Below are positions 8,081-17,128 of a stretch of 64,000 bases of DNA, one piece after another; within the stretch, counting starts at the first letter, position 1; each line of letters starts with the position of its first letter. The DNA comes from Pseudoleptotrichia goodfellowii (GTDB taxonomy: Bacteria; Fusobacteriota; Fusobacteriia; Fusobacteriales; Leptotrichiaceae): positions 558,001 through 622,000 of the forward strand of contig NZ_AP019822.1 in the NCBI RefSeq assembly GCF_007990505.1, in the 5' to 3' direction. The notes under the pieces are model-generated. The model was not told the origin of the DNA, made no database searches, and worked only from the letters and a program-made list of their open reading frames with translations. The position numbers were made by a program, and so were the translations under genes.

Positions 8081-8827
8081 ATGAGTTTGCTTAATTTAAA
8101 AGGAGTTAAATCCGAAGTTGAAGGAAAGCCTATTCTGAAAGGTGTGGATTTAACCATTGATAAAGGAGAAGTACATGTAATAATGGGGCCTAACGGTGCA
8201 GGAAAGTCTACCCTTGCAAGTATTCTCGTAGGACATCCCAAACATGAAATAGTTGACGGAGAAATTATACTTGATGGAGAAAATATAAATGATTTGGAAG
8301 TAGATGAAAGAGCTCAAAGGGGTATTTTTTTGTCGTTTCAGTATCCTGAAGAAATACCGGGATTAACAGTGGAAGATTTTTTGAGAACTGCAAAAGAAGC
8401 GGTAACAGGAGAGAAACAGTATATGATGCAATTTCATAATGAACTTATAGAAAAAATGGAGAAATTGCATATAAATCCCGAATATGCTGAAAGACATTTG
8501 AATGTAGGGTTTTCAGGGGGAGAAAAAAAGAAAAATGAAATATTGCAGATGGCTGTTTTGGAGCCTAAATTGGCAATACTTGATGAAACTGATTCGGGGC
8601 TTGATATAGATGCTACAAAAATAGTGTTTGAAGGAGTAAAATCACTTAAAACTCCTGATACTGCAATGCTTATTATAACTCACTACGATAAGGTTCTGGA
8701 ATATCTGCAACCTGACTTTGTTCATATTCTGATGGACGGAAAAATCGTTAAAACAGGAGGAAAAGAACTGGTTGAAAGTATTGAGAAACATGGATATTCT
8801 AAAATAAAAAAGGAGCTGGGGTTATAA
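8081..8827 (+). CDS. sufC: Fe-S cluster assembly ATPase SufC
   Basis: SufC is the cytoplasmic ABC-type ATPase that drives conformational change in the SufBCD scaffold. The 248-residue sequence shows Walker A GPNGAGKST at about 38-46, the Q-loop SFQYPEEIPG, the signature FSGGEKKK (the SufC variant of LSGGQ), and Walker B LAILDETDSGLDID followed by the switch His in IITHYDK. It is the first gene of the suf cluster, with a GGAGG site before the ATG and sufB starting 30 bases downstream. Length and motifs are normal. Confidence 0.95.
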   Translation: MSLLNLKGVKSEVEGKPILKGVDLTIDKGEVHVIMGPNGAGKSTLASILVGHPKHEIVDGEIILDGENINDLEVDERAQRGIFLSFQYPEEIPGLTVEDFLRTAKEAVTGEKQYMMQFHNELIEKMEKLHINPEYAERHLNVGFSGGEKKKNEILQMAVLEPKLAILDETDSGLDIDATKIVFEGVKSLKTPDTAMLIITHYDKVLEYLQPDFVHILMDGKIVKTGGKELVESIEKHGYSKIKKELGL

Positions 8828-8857
8828 TCCCGAGTTTTGAGAAGGCGGTTAGTAAAA

Positions 8858-10273
8858 ATGGAAGAAAGCAGAAATAAAACATATGTTGCGGATATTGAAA
8901 GAGGTGTATATGATATTAAAGATGAAATGCACCATAAATATACAACAGGCAAAGGACTTACAGAAGAAATTATAAGAAAAATATCCGAAAAGAAAAATGA
9001 ACCGGAGTGGATGCTGGAATTAAGACTGAAAGCATTGGAAGTGTTTAATTCAAAGCCTATGCCGACTTGGGGAGCAGATTTGTCGGATTTGGATATAAAT
9101 CAGATAATACACTATTTGGAGCCGGATTCAAAAATAATGAGTGATAACTGGGACGATGTACCTGATTATATAAGAGCGACATTTGACAGGCTGGGAATAC
9201 CTGAAGCTGAAAAGCAGTCTCTTGCAGGAGTGGGAGCTCAATATGATTCGGAAGTCGTGTATCACAGTTTACATAAAGAACTTGAAGAGCAGGGAGTAGT
9301 TTATACGGATATTGAAACGGCATTACATACACATGAAGATATAATAAAAGAATATTTTATGAAAGTAATAAAAATGACAGATCATAAATTTGCAGCATTG
9401 CATGCTGCAGTGTGGTCAGGAGGATCGTTTGTTTATGTTCCGAAAGGTGTAAAAGTAAATCAGCCTTTACAGTCGTACTTCAGATTGAATGCTGCCGAAG
9501 CGGGACAATTCGAGCATACACTGATAATCGTTGAAGAAGGAGCAGATTTACATTTTATAGAAGGATGTTCGGCACCGAAATACAGAAGAAATGCTTTACA
9601 TGCCGGAGCCGTAGAGCTTATAGTAAGAAAAGGTGCGAGAATGAGATATTCTACAATAGAGAACTGGTCAAGAAATCTATATAATTTGAATACAAAAAGA
9701 GCATTAATAGATGAAGACGGTATTATGGAATGGGTATCGGGATCATTCGGTTCGAGGGCGACAATGCTTTATCCGGGAACGATATTAAGAGGAGAAAGAG
9801 CAAGATGTGAATTTACAGGAGTTACGTTTGCTTCTACGGGACAGTATCTGGATACAGGTTGTAAAATTGTGCATGCAGCACCTTACACAACATCTACAGT
9901 ACATTCAAAATCAATTTCAAAAAACGGAGGAAATGCTTTTTACAGAGGATACTTACATATTGCAAAAGATGCACATGGCTGTAAATCCACTGTGGAATGT
10001 GAATCGTTAATGCTTGACAATGAATCTCATTCGGATACTATACCTATTATCGAAATAAATAATGACAGTGTAGATATAGGGCATGAAGCAAAGATAGGAA
10101 GAATAAGTGATGAAGCGATATTCTATCTGATGTCGAGAGGAATCAGTAAAGACGAAGCAAAGGCAATGATAGTAAGAGGATTTGTCGAGCCTATTTCCAA
10201 AGAGCTTCCTCTTGAATATGCTGTAGAATTGAACAAATTAATCGAATTGGAACTTGAAGGAACGATAGGTTAA
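8858..10273 (+). CDS. sufB: Fe-S cluster assembly scaffold SufB
   Basis: SufB is the main scaffold subunit on which nascent Fe-S clusters form. The ATG at 8858 has an AAGGCGG site 10 bases upstream. A TTG at 8837 would place the ribosome site inside the frame. The 471-residue product contains the SufB core ALHAAVWSGGSFVYVPKGV, then EGCSAPKY with its conserved Cys, and the C-terminal NDSVDIGHEAKIGRISDEAIFYLMSRG. The last part is the shared SufB/SufD beta-helix end, including the histidine and glutamate residues near the SufB-SufD interface. It sits between sufC and sufD in one transcription unit. Confidence 0.95.
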   Translation: MEESRNKTYVADIERGVYDIKDEMHHKYTTGKGLTEEIIRKISEKKNEPEWMLELRLKALEVFNSKPMPTWGADLSDLDINQIIHYLEPDSKIMSDNWDDVPDYIRATFDRLGIPEAEKQSLAGVGAQYDSEVVYHSLHKELEEQGVVYTDIETALHTHEDIIKEYFMKVIKMTDHKFAALHAAVWSGGSFVYVPKGVKVNQPLQSYFRLNAAEAGQFEHTLIIVEEGADLHFIEGCSAPKYRRNALHAGAVELIVRKGARMRYSTIENWSRNLYNLNTKRALIDEDGIMEWVSGSFGSRATMLYPGTILRGERARCEFTGVTFASTGQYLDTGCKIVHAAPYTTSTVHSKSISKNGGNAFYRGYLHIAKDAHGCKSTVECESLMLDNESHSDTIPIIEINNDSVDIGHEAKIGRISDEAIFYLMSRGISKDEAKAMIVRGFVEPISKELPLEYAVELNKLIELELEGTIG

Positions 10274-10312
10274 TTAAATCCGAGTATTAACGAAAAATAA
10301 AGGAGAAAAATA

Positions 10313-11440
10313 ATGCTAAATGAGGCGAGTTTAAAAAATCTTGAAAATTCAGATTACAGACTGGATTTTTTTAAAAAATACTCCGCTCTTGATAAACCGA
10401 ATTGGAAAAGAGTAGGATATAAATACGAAGAACCTGAAAAATATACTGATTTCAATAATACAGTAATAAAAAATGAAAATCAGGACGGTTTGACAATAAA
10501 GGAGATAAATAATTCTCTCGAAGATTTGACGAGATTGCAAAATGATAATGAATACGGTTTGGATGAGTTTTTCAAGTTACAGATTTTTGCTTTTCATAAT
10601 GCGGGGCAGTTTGTAAAAGTAAAAGAAAGAAAAAAATTGGAAAAACCTGTATATATAACTTACAATACAAATAAAGAGAATAATTTTTTAATAGATTGCA
10701 ATATTATAGAAGTTGAAGATTTTGCCGAGGCTGTAATAATAATAACTTATAATTCCGAAGATGATACGCCTGCTTATCATAACGGAATAACAAAAATATT
10801 TGCAGGACAGAATTCCAAAGTAAAAATAATAAAAATACAGACTTTGAATACTGAAAGCTCAAATTTTGAATCTTCAAAAATAGAAACTTCAGGACAGGGA
10901 ATTGTAAATTATTACAGTATCGAGTTGGGAGCGAAAATAAACGGAATAAGTCATAAAACTTATCTAATGGAAGATAGGGCCGAAACTTATGTATGGCCCG
11001 GATACCTTGCTGACGGGACAAGACAACTGGATTTGGAATATTCCACAGTGTTTTACGGCAGACAGACAATAGGAGAAATACACGGAAGAGGTGCTGTTAA
11101 AGATACTGCAAGGAAAGTATTCAGAGGAAATATGTACTTTAAAAGAGGTGCGGCAAAATCCGAAGGAAGAGAAGGGGAGTTTGCAATACTTTTGGATAAA
11201 GATGTTAAAGTACATGCAATTCCGACTCTGTTTTGCGATGAAGACGACGTAATCGGAGAACACTATGCTTCGATAGGTAAAGTGGATGATGCAAAATTAT
11301 TTTATCTAATGAGCAGAGGACTTTCTGAGGGAAGAGCGAAAAAGCTGATTGTAGAATCGTCATTCAGACCTATATTCGATAATATAGATGACGAGAATAT
11401 AAGAGAACATTTGTTGGAAGAATTGGAAAGAAGAATATAA
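10313..11440 (+). CDS. sufD: Fe-S cluster assembly protein SufD
   Basis: SufD partners SufB and SufC in the SufBC2D scaffold complex. The 375-residue sequence is more divergent than SufB but keeps the beta-helix end (FCDEDDVIGEHYASIGKVDDAKLFYLMSRGL, in pieces), where the conserved His faces SufB. It also has IGEIHGRGAVKDTARKVFRG in the middle. The N-terminal region is variable, as is usual. It follows sufB by 39 bases with an AAGGAG site. After sufD the operon is broken by a 397-base gap holding a palindromic element and a second promoter. Confidence 0.9.
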   Translation: MLNEASLKNLENSDYRLDFFKKYSALDKPNWKRVGYKYEEPEKYTDFNNTVIKNENQDGLTIKEINNSLEDLTRLQNDNEYGLDEFFKLQIFAFHNAGQFVKVKERKKLEKPVYITYNTNKENNFLIDCNIIEVEDFAEAVIIITYNSEDDTPAYHNGITKIFAGQNSKVKIIKIQTLNTESSNFESSKIETSGQGIVNYYSIELGAKINGISHKTYLMEDRAETYVWPGYLADGTRQLDLEYSTVFYGRQTIGEIHGRGAVKDTARKVFRGNMYFKRGAAKSEGREGEFAILLDKDVKVHAIPTLFCDEDDVIGEHYASIGKVDDAKLFYLMSRGLSEGRAKKLIVESSFRPIFDNIDDENIREHLLEELERRI

Positions 11441-11449
11441 ATGATTTAT

Positions 11450-11621
11450 CTACTTTTTTTATAAAAAGTAGCAAAAAACAACCGACTAAAATTTTACTAA
11501 CTCAAAATGACTCACTCCATTATAAAAACAACAAACTTGCTTCGGATTGAGAATCCTCGCTCAGACAGTTGTTTTTATAACATTCCGTTTCGTATTTTTT
11601 GCAGTAAAATTTTAATGTCGG
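11450..11621. repeat. nested palindromic intergenic element, copy 2
   Basis: The leading hairpin is CTACTTTTTT/AAAAAGTAG at 11450-11471. The main palindrome at 11482-11621 has outer arms CCGACTAAAATTTTACTA and AGTAAAATTTTAATGTCGG, inner arms ATAAAAACAAC and GTTGTTTTTAT, and a central GGATT-gag-AATCC hairpin. It is nearly the same as copy 1 (4988-5128). It lies in the gap between sufD and sufS. Confidence 0.75.
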
Positions 11622-11627
11622 GAAAAT

Positions 11628-11684
11628 AATATGTACTGAAAGACTGAACGAAAAATCTGATAAGTTTGGAGGTACATATTTTTT
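11628..11684 (+). terminator. possible terminator after sufD
   Basis: AATATGTAC (11628-11636) and GTACATATT (11672-11680) pair and are followed by a T run. The 35-base loop makes it weaker than a standard terminator. Confidence 0.4.
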
Positions 11685-11685
11685 C

Positions 11686-11714
11686 TTGTAAAAGAACGGA
11701 TTAAAATGTATAAT
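11686..11714 (+). promoter_or_regulatory. sufS promoter
   Basis: TTGTAA (11686-11691), a 17-base spacer and TATAAT (11709-11714). It suggests that sufS-sufU can be expressed separately from sufCBD. Two 16-base tandem copies of AAAAAGGTATATAAAT lie at about 11787-11819 in the leader. Confidence 0.55.
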
Positions 11715-11837
11715 AACGGTATATTAACGGAGATTGTCAAAGTGAATTGTAAATGTTATAAAAATAGAGAAGAATTGTATTGAAGAAAAAAGGTATATAA
11801 ATAAAAAGGTATATAAATAAAAGAAAGGAGTTTAAAT

Positions 11838-13037
11838 ATGGATTACAGAAAAGAGTTTCCTATATTTGAAAATGGGGAAAAACATTATCTGGATACTGCG
11901 GCAACATCTCAAAAGCCGAAAAAAGTGTTGGATAAAGTAGTGCAGTATTATGAAAGATATAACGGTAATCCGGGCAGGGGTTCTCATGAATTGTCAATGA
12001 AAGCCTCGGAAATAATGGATAGTGCGAGAGAAACGGTAAGACAGTTCATAAATGCCGAAAAAACAGAGGAAATAATTTTCACAAAAAGTACAACGGAATC
12101 TATAAATTTGATTGCTTATTCATACGGAATGGAGTTTATAAATGAGGGAGACGAAATTTTACTGGGAATATCCAATCACCATGCGAATATAGTTCCGTGG
12201 CAGTTTGTAGCCAAAAAGAAAAAAGCGAAAATAAAATATGTGGAATTGGATGATGATGGACAGTTTGACTTAAATGATTATAAATATAAATTGTCGGCTA
12301 AAACAAAGATTGTTGCAGTTTCGGGAGTAGTCAACGTAACGGGAGTTATACAACCTGTAAAAGAAATAATAGAAGCTGCACACAGAAAAAATATTCCTGT
12401 TTTAATAGATGCTGCCCAGTCTATAGTTCATTTTAAACATGATGTGCAAAAGCTGGATGCTGATTTTCTTGTGTTTTCAGGACACAAACTATTTGCACCT
12501 ATGGGGATAGGCGTGATGTACGGGAAGAAAGAGCTTTTGGATAAAATGCCTCCTTTCTTATACGGAGGAGACATGATAGAATTTGTAACCGAGCAGGAAT
12601 CTACCTTTGCTCCTTTGCCGAATAAGTTTGAAGGAGGCACTCAAAATGTCGGAGGAGCTGTAGGACTGAAAGAAGCAATAAACTTCATACAGGCAATGGG
12701 TTATGATAAAATAGATAAGGTTGAAAAAGAATTGGATATGAAAGCATTATTTGAAATAAAAAAACTTGATTTTGTGGAAACTTACTGTACTGAAAATGTA
12801 GAAAGAACAGGAATTATAGCTTTTAATGTAAAAGGTGTGCATTCTCATGATGTAGCATTTATACTGGATTCTTATCATGTGGGAGTAAGATCGGGACATC
12901 ATTGTGCACAGCCGTTAATGAACTATATAGGGATTCCGTCCTGTTGTCGTGCGAGTTTCGGTATTTACAATAATGATGAAGACATTGCCAAACTTATAGA
13001 AGGTTTAAAAAAAGTAAAGGAAGTGTTCGGAATATGA
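11838..13037 (+). CDS. sufS: cysteine desulfurase SufS
   Basis: This PLP-dependent class V aminotransferase-fold enzyme removes sulfur from cysteine for Fe-S assembly. Of 399 residues, LDTAATSQKPKKVLD is the N-terminal signature. DAAQSIVHFKHD and SGHKLFAPMGIGVMYG carry the PLP-binding region, with the Schiff-base Lys in SGHK. VRSGHHCAQP carries the catalytic Cys, and it is the group II (SufS) form. A second cysteine-rich stretch (SCCRASF) follows. The gene overlaps sufU by four bases, so the pair is translationally coupled, matching their direct sulfur transfer. Confidence 0.95.
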   Translation: MDYRKEFPIFENGEKHYLDTAATSQKPKKVLDKVVQYYERYNGNPGRGSHELSMKASEIMDSARETVRQFINAEKTEEIIFTKSTTESINLIAYSYGMEFINEGDEILLGISNHHANIVPWQFVAKKKKAKIKYVELDDDGQFDLNDYKYKLSAKTKIVAVSGVVNVTGVIQPVKEIIEAAHRKNIPVLIDAAQSIVHFKHDVQKLDADFLVFSGHKLFAPMGIGVMYGKKELLDKMPPFLYGGDMIEFVTEQESTFAPLPNKFEGGTQNVGGAVGLKEAINFIQAMGYDKIDKVEKELDMKALFEIKKLDFVETYCTENVERTGIIAFNVKGVHSHDVAFILDSYHVGVRSGHHCAQPLMNYIGIPSCCRASFGIYNNDEDIAKLIEGLKKVKEVFGI

Positions 13038-13468
13038 ATTTTGAGAAAATATATCAACAGACAATACTGGAATACAGTAACAGAAAGGATTTGAAAAAGG
13101 AAATAGAGAATCCCGATTATGTTGAAAGAGGTCATAATCCCAACTGTGGAGATGATTTGACTTTAGAGGTAAAATTAGACGGGAATATTATAGAAGATGC
13201 TGCATTTATAGGGAACGGCTGTGCTATATCCAGTGCTTCTACAGCAATGCTGATAGAATTGATAAAAGGTAAAACAATGGAGGAAGCTGAAGAGAAAGTA
13301 AATCTGTTTTTTAAAATGATGAAACAGGAAGAAAAATTGACTGCTGAAGAACAGAAGAAGCTGGGAGATGCGGTATTAATGGAATATGTGGCAAATATGC
13401 CTGCCAGAATAAAATGTGCGACTTTGAGTTGGCATTCGTTGAGAGTTATTACTGAAAAAAGAAAATAA
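13034..13468 (+). CDS. sufU: SufU sulfur-transfer protein
   Basis: SufU accepts persulfide sulfur from SufS in systems lacking SufE. The 144-residue IscU-like fold has the three expected cysteines: in NPNCGDDL (about 40), in GNGCAISSAS (about 66) and in KCATLSWHSL (about 127). The Asp next to the first Cys is also present. The insert between the second and third cysteines (residues 78-118) is the SufU-specific region that separates it from IscU. It overlaps the end of sufS (ATGA). Confidence 0.94.
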   Translation: MNFEKIYQQTILEYSNRKDLKKEIENPDYVERGHNPNCGDDLTLEVKLDGNIIEDAAFIGNGCAISSASTAMLIELIKGKTMEEAEEKVNLFFKMMKQEEKLTAEEQKKLGDAVLMEYVANMPARIKCATLSWHSLRVITEKRK

Positions 13469-13596
13469 ATTCAATAATTTATAGAATATTCACAAGAGAT
13501 AGTTTGGAAGAAAAATTTTTCGTTTTGGAATTTCGGAATTAATGTTACCGATATAGAAAAAGGGAAAGTTCAGTTTTGAATGATCTCCATTTTTAA

Positions 13597-13625
13597 TTGA
13601 CATTATGATAAAAAATTATTATAAT
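13597..13625 (+). promoter_or_regulatory. promoter of the DUF3829 lipoprotein gene
   Basis: TTGACA (13597-13602), a 17-base spacer and TATAAT (13620-13625): full consensus, 46 bases before the start codon. Confidence 0.7.
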
Positions 13626-13671
13626 GAGTTGTAAAAACAAAAAATTATAAAAGAAAGAAGTGAGAAGATTT

Positions 13672-14667
13672 ATGAAAAAATTTTTAATTGCTGTTTCGAT
13701 GTTGTTAATATTGATTTCCTGCGGGAAAGGAAAGGCTAAAGACAGTAAGTCCAATCCTTTTGATAATTTGAATCAGGGAGGAACTAAAAAAGAAGTAAAT
13801 GAAGTTGAAAAATATAATATGTATGTAGGTATATATAATGATTTGTTAAATTTTGAAGATGATGTTAATGATTATTTTGAAGATGCTGGAGATAAAGAAC
13901 AGTTTCAAAAACCTTCAGGAAGTGTAGATGCGAGTTTTTCCGATTTAACTTCGTTAATAAAAAAAATGAAAGAGGCTGTTTCTGCGAAACCTGCAATGGC
14001 TGAATTGGATAAAAGTACGGCTGCTTTAACTTCTGTAATTGAGGAAGCTTCTCCTCTTACTCAGGATATGAAAGTATACTATGACGGAAAAGATTATACA
14101 AGTGATAATTATAAAAAAGCTCAGGAATTTCACACAAAATTTTTGGCAATAGTGAAAAAGTATAATGAAGCTGTAGTACCTTTCAGAGCTGCGATGGATA
14201 AAAAAGTAGCTGAACAGAGAGAAAAAGAAATGAAAATGCTTCAAAAAGAAGGAAGAAAAATCAGTTACAATAAAATGATGGTTTTAAGTGTTTCTGAAGA
14301 AATATTGGCTGAAATAAAAAAACAGAAGTTAAACGGAGCAAACTTTACAACAGGAGATGTTTCAAAATTTAAACCTTTACAAGAAAAACTTATTAATGCA
14401 GTGTCTGAATTTCAAAATTCTGTAAACGATGAAGCACAGTTGAAAAAAGAAGGTTATGCGAGTCATACATTAAGCAGTTTTTTAAGTGAAGCCACAGAGT
14501 TTAAAGCAACTACAGCTACTTTCATAGAAAGAATAGAAAATAAGAAAAAAGTGGATGACTTTAAATTAAGTAATTCTTTCTTCCTTGAAACTGATAACGG
14601 AACACCTGAAAATGTTATAAGAAGTTTTAATGAACTTGTGAGAGAGTACAATCGTTCAAACAGATAA
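13672..14667 (+). CDS. DUF3829-like lipoprotein
   Basis: The start is set at the ATG 13672; an upstream in-frame GTG at 13660 lacks a proper site. The 331-residue protein has a lipoprotein signal (MKKFLIAVSMLLILISCGKG) and then an all-helical, Lys/Glu-rich body. Pieces such as EKYNMYVGIYNDLLNFED near the start and SFNELVREYNRSNR at the end resemble the DUF3829 (YiiG-type) family of envelope lipoproteins. The function of that family is unknown. A strong promoter precedes it. The next gene, another lipoprotein, follows by 25 bases, so the two form a likely operon. Confidence 0.75.
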   Translation: MKKFLIAVSMLLILISCGKGKAKDSKSNPFDNLNQGGTKKEVNEVEKYNMYVGIYNDLLNFEDDVNDYFEDAGDKEQFQKPSGSVDASFSDLTSLIKKMKEAVSAKPAMAELDKSTAALTSVIEEASPLTQDMKVYYDGKDYTSDNYKKAQEFHTKFLAIVKKYNEAVVPFRAAMDKKVAEQREKEMKMLQKEGRKISYNKMMVLSVSEEILAEIKKQKLNGANFTTGDVSKFKPLQEKLINAVSEFQNSVNDEAQLKKEGYASHTLSSFLSEATEFKATTATFIERIENKKKVDDFKLSNSFFLETDNGTPENVIRSFNELVREYNRSNR

Positions 14668-14692
14668 TTTTCAAGAAAGGAAATAGGATAAA

Positions 14693-15370
14693 ATGAGAAA
14701 AATATTAATATTGATAACGATTTTAGCTGCGTTATTAATATCTTGCGGGAAAAAGAAACTGACGAAAGAGCAACAGCATAAAATGGTATACGGTGCAGTA
14801 TTGCTCACGAGAAATGATTTTCCTTATGACAGATTGCCTGATAAAAAGGATTGTGATAAATGCAGTGTTGAAGTGTTAAGCAGAGATTGGGATATAACTG
14901 ACAAAAAGTCTGCAACAGAAACTCTTGACATATTATTAGACGAAGGGACAAGAGGAGAAGTGGATTTGATTCTTCCCGAGTTGAAATCTCCGAATGCTTT
15001 AAGCGGAGAGTATGCGGAAGTAGCTGCTACGTATAACAACATAAGAGATGCCCTTGTAAATGATTACGGATATACAAAAGAAGAAGTAGACAATGTAAAA
15101 ACTATAAGTGCATGGGATTATGACAGATTGATAAATGTAGCCAGATTTGCTTATGATGCGGGTTATATAACGGAAGAGGAAATGTGGTCTTATATCGACA
15201 AAACTGTAGTAAAAGCAAGAAATGACTATGATAGCTGGAAAAGTTATTTTGCAGGGGTTATGTTAGGAAGAGGTATAACTTTTTCAAATAATTTTTCAGA
15301 AAATAAAATCGTAGCCGACAAACTTCTAAAAGACAAAAACAGCCCTTATAATAAATTTTCTTTTAAATAA
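14693..15370 (+). CDS. DUF1266-like lipoprotein
   Basis: The 225-residue protein has a lipobox signal (LILITILAALLISCGKK). Its C-terminal half contains ISAWDYDRLINVARFAYDAGYITEEEMW and then SWKSYFAGVMLGRGI. This is the pattern of DUF1266 domains: an AWD motif, a helix ending in DAGYI, and a Trp followed by GR. DUF1266 proteins occur in many bacteria without a known biochemical role. It lies directly after the DUF3829-like lipoprotein and probably shares its promoter. A long palindrome at 15382-15468 ends the unit. Confidence 0.75.
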   Translation: MRKILILITILAALLISCGKKKLTKEQQHKMVYGAVLLTRNDFPYDRLPDKKDCDKCSVEVLSRDWDITDKKSATETLDILLDEGTRGEVDLILPELKSPNALSGEYAEVAATYNNIRDALVNDYGYTKEEVDNVKTISAWDYDRLINVARFAYDAGYITEEEMWSYIDKTVVKARNDYDSWKSYFAGVMLGRGITFSNNFSENKIVADKLLKDKNSPYNKFSFK

Positions 15371-15381
15371 GGACTTTAAAT

Positions 15382-15468
15382 AAAAGAGTTTTCAAATCAG
15401 GAATAAAATATAACCTTAAAATTTTTCGGATTATATTTTAAAATTTTCTGATTAAAAGCTCTTTTTTT
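15382..15468. terminator. long bidirectional stem-loop between convergent genes
   Basis: AAAAGAG and CTCTTTT arms continue inward with TCAGGAATAAAATATAA and TTATATTTTAAAATTTTCTGA, giving an extended imperfect stem of about 35 pairs ending in T runs on both strands. It lies between the DUF1266 gene and the convergent UPF0756 gene, serving both. Confidence 0.7.
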
Positions 15469-15475
15469 GTTAAAA

Positions 15476-15940
15476 TTATTTTTTGAAAAAAATATTTATA
15501 ATCTGTAAAGCACAGTATGTTATTCCACTTGCGATTACGGGGCCTGCAGCAACACCTCTCATAAATACAACACCTATTATTGTGCCGAAAACGAGAGCAA
15601 CGGTTATTTCAGGCTGTCCCGAAAGAAGATTTACTCCTCTTGCTGAAAGCAGAGAAACTCCTATTCCACTTAATATGGCAACCCATCCTATGGGAGATTT
15701 GAAAGCATTTAACAAATCAAGAAATCCTATTTCTTTTGTAGCAATAGGAATTAAAATTGCTACAGTAATTATAAGAACTCCCCAATTTATACCTTTTGTT
15801 TTAAATTGAAACATGACTTTTTCAGTAAAAGGCAATAATTTTAGAATTATTACAAATATTGTTGCTATTATTATAGAATGATTTTTTGAAATGATCCCGA
15901 TAAATAAAATTAATCCTAAAAATAATAAACTTTCGTCCAT
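15476..15940 (-). CDS. UPF0756 (DUF441) integral membrane protein
   Basis: The 154-residue protein is almost all hydrophobic, with four membrane segments at about 4-20, 22-40, 50-66 and 110-150. It contains FKSPIGWVAILSGIGVSLLSARGVNLL, broken by a turn, and QPEITVALVFGTIIGVVFMRGVAAGP. These match the UPF0756/YeaL family, whose role is unknown. The length is typical (148-155). It is a single gene on the minus strand, convergent with the lipoprotein pair. Confidence 0.88.
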   Translation of the reverse strand: MDESLLFLGLILFIGIISKNHSIIIATIFVIILKLLPFTEKVMFQFKTKGINWGVLIITVAILIPIATKEIGFLDLLNAFKSPIGWVAILSGIGVSLLSARGVNLLSGQPEITVALVFGTIIGVVFMRGVAAGPVIASGITYCALQIINIFFKK

Positions 15941-16191
15941 TTTTTGTTTCCTTTCTTTTTCATATGTAAATATACTATATTGTAGCGAAAAAAAGGAAAT
16001 ATATCAATAGAAAAAAATCGTTATTTAAAGGTTAAATTTAGAGAATAATTTAGAATTGTTGTTTTATTAATAAAAAACAAATGTTTTTTAATAGCGTTTT
16101 ATAATTTTCTTGTATGTGCTATAAAGCCTTGTATTTAAGAGATTTAAAGGCATGTTTGTAATTTGATTAAAAACAATCTGAAAATTAAATG

Positions 16192-16220
16192 TTGATTTTT
16201 GTATACATATTTGCTATAAT
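16192..16220 (+). promoter_or_regulatory. promoter of the adhesion cluster
   Basis: TTGATT (16192-16197), a 17-base spacer and TATAAT (16215-16220), 62 bases before the fadA-like start. The rest of the 341-base gap (15941-16281) shows an AAAAAACA/TGTTTTTT hairpin near 16073-16091 and no open frame of note. Confidence 0.65.
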
Positions 16221-16281
16221 TTTATAAGATAAAATAAAGGTAACTAAAAGTAATGTTTTATACAAAAAATAAGGAGGAAAA

Positions 16282-16668
16282 ATGAGAAAACAAATAATAC
16301 TGTTGATGAGCATAATAGCAGTATCATCAGTAAGTTATGCAGCACCGCAGAAGAGCTTGGAACAAAGTTTGAATGCGATAGAGTCAAAATTTAATGATTT
16401 ACTAGAAAAAGAAGCACAAAAGAAAAGAGAGTTTGAAGCACAGAAAGCACAACTGGAAGCAGAAGTTGAAGACTTGAAAGCAAAAGAACAGGGGAAAGAA
16501 AAACTGTTTGAAAAGCTGAAAAAGGATTCGGAAGTAAGATGGTTAAGAGACAAGTATAAACAGGTTCTTAACAATTACGACACATACTATAAAAACATAG
16601 CAAAAATGATAAGAGAAAAAGAGCAGAAGATAAGTGAATTAGAAGCAATGTTATCAGTGATGAATTAG
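16282..16668 (+). CDS. FadA-family adhesin
   Basis: The 128-residue protein is close in length to Fusobacterium nucleatum FadA (129). After a Sec signal peptide (cleavage after VSYA), the mature part is almost entirely helical coiled coil. An antiparallel hairpin is expected: a Glu/Lys-rich first helix, then SEVRWLRDKYKQVLNNYDTYYKNI, and a last helix ending SELEAMLSVMN. This matches the FadA pattern NTRFYKSQYQDL...YEDAL. FadA proteins form surface filaments that bind host cadherins, but binding here is inferred only. It opens a cluster leading to an OmpA-domain protein and a RadD-like autotransporter. Confidence 0.8.
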   Translation: MRKQIILLMSIIAVSSVSYAAPQKSLEQSLNAIESKFNDLLEKEAQKKREFEAQKAQLEAEVEDLKAKEQGKEKLFEKLKKDSEVRWLRDKYKQVLNNYDTYYKNIAKMIREKEQKISELEAMLSVMN

Positions 16669-16678
16669 GAGGGAAGTA

Positions 16679-17119
16679 ATGAAAAAGATAGTAATGTTGG
16701 GCTTACTTGCGATAGGAAGTATAGTAATGGCAGAGAGTGCACAGGACGTATTAAGAAAAGCAAGAGAAGACTATTATAGACAACAAAAAGAGGCATCAAG
16801 ACCTGTAAGAGAAGAAAAAGTAAAAGAAAAGAAAGTGTTAAGAAGAGAAACAGCTGAAGGGAATGTACAGGAAGTGACATTGGATGTAGAAGAAGAAGTG
16901 GTAGAAGAAGTAAAACCAAAGACACCGATGGAAAAACTGGAGTACAATGCAGCAAAGGCAAAAGACAGAGTGGACTTTTACGAAAGAGTAGTGAGAAGTG
17001 TAGAAAGAGAAGAAAAAGAATTAAACGGATATAATGAAGTAATAGGCAAGAAAAAGAAAGTAAAGAAAGTAGTAGAGAAAAAAGTAAGAGAGCCTAAGAA
17101 AGTAAATAAGAAGAAATAG
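16679..17119 (+). CDS. small secreted coiled-coil protein
   Basis: The 146-residue protein has a signal peptide (MKKIVMLGLLAIGSIVMAES). Its highly charged mature part, rich in Lys, Glu and Val, is predicted to be helical. The middle (PKTPMEKLEYNAAKAKDRVDFYERVV) is heptad-like, and the C-terminus is a basic tail of Lys-Lys-Val repeats. No known domain was recognised. It starts 11 bases after the FadA-like gene with GGAGGG upstream, so it is co-transcribed. An envelope-associated role with the adhesins is inferred from position. Confidence 0.7.
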   Translation: MKKIVMLGLLAIGSIVMAESAQDVLRKAREDYYRQQKEASRPVREEKVKEKKVLRRETAEGNVQEVTLDVEEEVVEEVKPKTPMEKLEYNAAKAKDRVDFYERVVRSVEREEKELNGYNEVIGKKKKVKKVVEKKVREPKKVNKKK

Positions 17120-17128
17120 GAGGAAGCA

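Noticed and set aside
15476-15940. Plus-strand frame opposite the UPF0756 gene
   Set aside because: The minus-strand product has family motifs and membrane topology. The plus-strand reading is composed of its complement codons and has no site or family likeness.
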